This document shows, piece after piece, positions 6,567-9,131 of a DNA stretch of 9,131 bases. Below the pieces are notes generated by a model. That model did no database searches. It saw nothing but the letters and a program-made list of their open reading frames with translations, and was not told where the DNA came from. The number at the start of each line of letters is the position of its first letter. The first letter of the stretch is position 1. The DNA is taken from contig JAMDDG010000026.1 in assembly GCA_023488865.1 (NCBI GenBank), positions 1-9,131 on the forward strand, given 5' to 3'. The position numbers were made by a program, and so were the translations under genes. This DNA comes from Bacteroidota bacterium. Lineage in GTDB: Bacteria; Bacteroidota; Bacteroidia; Bacteroidales; Prolixibacteraceae.

Positions 6567-9131
6567 ATGCTCGCCGAATTGACCATATCCAGGAAGGAAG
6601 CGAAAGAGCTTTCGCTCGACCACAAGCAGTTGTATGCTTTGGGACTGAAGCATGTTCAACAGCTTTCCAATCGAATATGGACAGACTACAACGTGCATGA
6701 TCCGGGTATCACCATCCTTGAGCTGCTCTGTTATTCGCTGACCGATCTCGGTTACCGGGCATCCTATCCGGTCAAAGATCTTTTGGCAACAGAGAAAGAC
6801 AATGCAGCCAACATGGCCAAACAATTTTTTACGGCCAGACAGATATTTCCAAACAGGGCGCTCACTCCAAAGGATTACCGAAAGATACTGATCGATCTGG
6901 AGGGTGTCAAAAACGGGTGGATCGCCCCGCATATGCAATCCTATTATGCCGACACCGTGGCCGGGGAGTTAAGGAATGACGATCCGGGATTAGCGGGCAT
7001 CGAAGAGATCAAAATCGCCGGGCTGTATGATGTGACCATTGAGTACGATGAAAATATAACTACAAGTGCGCAAAAAGAGGAGATAAAAGGGAATGTGGTG
7101 CGGTTACTACAGTCGAACCGTAATTTGTGTGAAGATTTTGTTGGATACAAAGAGATTGAAAATCAGGTTTTTAATCTATGTTGCGATTTGGAGTTGGAGA
7201 GTTCTGCCGATGTTTCCGCTGTGAAGGCCGAGATGTTCTACCGTGTACAGAATTACCTCTGTCCCTCCCTCCGTTTCTATTCTTTGAGCGAGATGCTGGA
7301 ACGTAAAAAAAGTGATGGAACCCTCTTTTCTGCAGACGAAATTTTTGAAGGTCCGGCCCTTGCCAGTGGATTTATTGATGATCAGGAGCTTGAAAACTCC
7401 GAACTTCTCAAAACAATCCGACTTTCCGATATCATCAACCTGATTATGGACATTAAAGGTGTGGTGGCAGTTCGGGATATTCTTCTTGTCCCTTATCCTG
7501 AAGACTCCGAAATTACTGCCACCCCACTTGAAAACAAATGGGTGGTAGAAGTGACGCCTGGTAAGAAGCCGACCCTGGGCATCGATTTTTTAGAAGACAC
7601 CAACTATTTTCTGAAGTTCTACAAGCGGAACATGCCCGTTTATCCGAATGTTACACAGGTCCTCGAAAAATTACACGGATTTTATGATGAATTTCCCATG
7701 AAGCCTGCCCCCGGAACATTAAATGATCTGGAAATTCCCCTTGGAAAATTCAGGAATCTGGGAGCCTATTACTCTTTTCAGAACGATTTTCCTGCACTTT
7801 ATGGTTTGGGCGAAGCGCGGCTTGGCAGTACAGCTTCACCCAAACGAAGGGCGCAGGCGGCTCAGCTCAAAGCTTACCTGCTTTTCTTTGATCAGCTGAT
7901 GGCCAACTATTTTGCACAGTTGAGTCAGGTGAAGGAGCTTTTCTCCTTCGATCCTGACGTCAAACGCACCTATTTTCACCAGGTCGTTGACACCTTTACC
8001 GACTATCAAAAAATGTACGGACCTACCGGGAGTGACATATTGGCCACATTAGAGGGTAAAACGGAGGATCAGGCGCTACACACCGAACGCCGCAACCGCT
8101 TCCTGGACCACCTGATTGCCCGTTTTGCAGAGCAGTTCACCGATTTTGCCAGGGTAGTCCATTCCGCATTGGGCGCAACACCTGAGATGATTGCCCGTTA
8201 CAAATGCAAATTTTTAGCAGATTATCCCGCGATCAGCAGCGAACGTGCTTTGGCCTTCAACTACTCGCTAAACAACGACGGCGATTTGTGGGAGAGCCTG
8301 AATGTTTCCGGTCTGGAGCGAAGGTTGGCAAAATTGCTGGGAATCGCCAATTTCAAGCGACGAAACCTCAGCGATTTCACTTTCAACATCTACGCGGAAA
8401 TTGATACTACTCCGGGCGATGAGTTCCGGTTCCGGGTACGGAACAGCCATACCGGCAAGATCATCCTGAGCAGCAGCACCCACTACCTGACCGAAACGAT
8501 TGCCCGTGAAGAGATGCGAAGGGCCATCCATGCCGGATTACAGCCTTCCGGGTACGAAAAGAAGAAAACCATCGATAACCGGTTCTATTTTAATGTGATT
8601 GACCCTGCCGGTGAAGTAATCGCCAGACGGATCGAGTACTTCGATACGGAAGAGCTGATGAACACGGCGCTGGAAGAGTTGATCAACTATTTGCAGGAGA
8701 ATTTCAGCGACGAAGGGATGTATCTGATTGAGCATATTTTGCTGCGGCCGGAAGACGAAGGTGATCCGTTTATGCGGATTTGTAACGCTGCAAACCAAAT
8801 CGCCTGCTCCGATTTCGACCCTTATTCCTACCGGATCCATGTGATTTTACCGGCCGAAAACGGACGGTTTGAGAACATGCATTTCCGCAGGTTTGTGGAA
8901 GAAATTATCCGCGAGGAGACCCCGGCCCATATCCTGCCAAAGGTCTGCTGGATTTCGAAAGAGGATATGGCGATGCTTGAGAAGGTATACCGCGACTGGA
9001 TCTGCCTGAAAAGCGGGAGAGAAAGCAACGATCGGCTTGCCAAACTCAAAGCATTTATTGACGCGCTTTATGAAGTCAAAAACAGTTATCCATCAGAGCT
9101 GTTGCACGAATGCGATACCAACGGGGAAAAA
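6567..9131 (+). CDS. Afp12-like baseplate wedge protein (3' end missing)
   Basis: An open frame of 855 codons from ATG 6567 to the last base, with no stop, so the C-terminus lies outside. Residues 38-62 (W-TDYNVHDPGITILELLCY-LTDLGYR) carry the WTDYN.HDPGIT.LELL motif typical of Afp12/baseplate proteins. Residues 399-450 (YYSFQNDFPALYGLGEARL, then AYLLFFDQLMANYFAQLSQV) match blocks I associate with Bacteroidota eCIS homologues. Residues 784-795 (ETPAHILPKVCW) resemble the C-terminal element of gpI/Afp12-like tail proteins, so the true end is probably close. Two short beta-rich units lie at about 620-655 and 672-710 and resemble YegP/DUF1508 repeats. The expected role is the wedge partner of the Afp11-like protein, joining hub and fibres. 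The start is four bases after the preceding stop, without a clear Shine-Dalgarno. From memory the Serratia Afp12 is of similar size, a little under 1000 residues. Confidence 0.9.
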   Translation, partial: MLAELTISRKEAKELSLDHKQLYALGLKHVQQLSNRIWTDYNVHDPGITILELLCYSLTDLGYRASYPVKDLLATEKDNAANMAKQFFTARQIFPNRALTPKDYRKILIDLEGVKNGWIAPHMQSYYADTVAGELRNDDPGLAGIEEIKIAGLYDVTIEYDENITTSAQKEEIKGNVVRLLQSNRNLCEDFVGYKEIENQVFNLCCDLELESSADVSAVKAEMFYRVQNYLCPSLRFYSLSEMLERKKSDGTLFSADEIFEGPALASGFIDDQELENSELLKTIRLSDIINLIMDIKGVVAVRDILLVPYPEDSEITATPLENKWVVEVTPGKKPTLGIDFLEDTNYFLKFYKRNMPVYPNVTQVLEKLHGFYDEFPMKPAPGTLNDLEIPLGKFRNLGAYYSFQNDFPALYGLGEARLGSTASPKRRAQAAQLKAYLLFFDQLMANYFAQLSQVKELFSFDPDVKRTYFHQVVDTFTDYQKMYGPTGSDILATLEGKTEDQALHTERRNRFLDHLIARFAEQFTDFARVVHSALGATPEMIARYKCKFLADYPAISSERALAFNYSLNNDGDLWESLNVSGLERRLAKLLGIANFKRRNLSDFTFNIYAEIDTTPGDEFRFRVRNSHTGKIILSSSTHYLTETIAREEMRRAIHAGLQPSGYEKKKTIDNRFYFNVIDPAGEVIARRIEYFDTEELMNTALEELINYLQENFSDEGMYLIEHILLRPEDEGDPFMRICNAANQIACSDFDPYSYRIHVILPAENGRFENMHFRRFVEEIIREETPAHILPKVCWISKEDMAMLEKVYRDWICLKSGRESNDRLAKLKAFIDALYEVKNSYPSELLHECDTNGEK

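Noticed and set aside
8204..9049. Short frames on both strands inside the Afp12-like gene
   Set aside because: The + frame from 6567 stays open for 855 codons with family motifs on both sides of this stretch, so these are shadows.

Overview
The window is the baseplate and spike section of an extracellular contractile injection system (eCIS; relatives are Afp/PVC, MACs and AlgoCIS), a phage-tail-like particle. All genes lie on the + strand and are tightly packed. The organism is most likely a member of the Bacteroidota. The reasons are the style of the eCIS proteins (large Afp11- and Afp12-like proteins with blocks I associate with Bacteroidota loci, and a DUF5908-like tail at the left edge), genes that start without clear Shine-Dalgarno sequences, and an intergenic repeat of the ctttgtgg/ccacaaag kind often seen in that phylum. 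This is inference from family resemblance; the sequence contains no taxonomic marker such as rRNA.

Layout. Bases 1-44 are the last 13 codons of an upstream gene, probably the small DUF5908 protein. Bases 47-715 encode a tube-domain plus LysM protein (Afp7-like), 719-2458 a VgrG/gp27-gp5-type spike (Afp8-like), and 2469-2759 a PAAR tip protein. These form one compact group with gaps of 2 to 10 bases. A 234-base AT-rich gap follows (2760-2993). It holds a 44+44-base imperfect inverted repeat centred on a perfect 13-bp stem, a duplicated attgacaatt motif, and a textbook TTGACA-N17-TATAAT box just before the next gene. The second group is a gp25-like wedge protein (2994-3449, GTG start), a 1033-residue baseplate J/Afp11-like wedge protein (3461-6562), and an Afp12-like baseplate protein (6567 to the window end, 855 codons seen, 3' end missing).

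How they work together. In characterised eCIS the LysM protein joins the inner tube to the spike, the VgrG trimer forms the central hub and needle, and PAAR sharpens the tip. The gp25-like protein links sheath and baseplate, and the Afp11- and Afp12-like proteins form the wedges that ring the hub and trigger sheath contraction. Sheath, tube, tail fibre, AAA+ ATPase, cap and cargo genes are not in this window and would be expected on either side. None of the proteins here carries an obvious toxin domain.

The system type is known. The points worth a second look are the PAAR-before-gp25 gene order, the structured intergenic region that splits the cluster, the strong sigma70-like box in a probable Bacteroidota genome, and a pair of YegP-like beta repeats in the Afp12-like protein.
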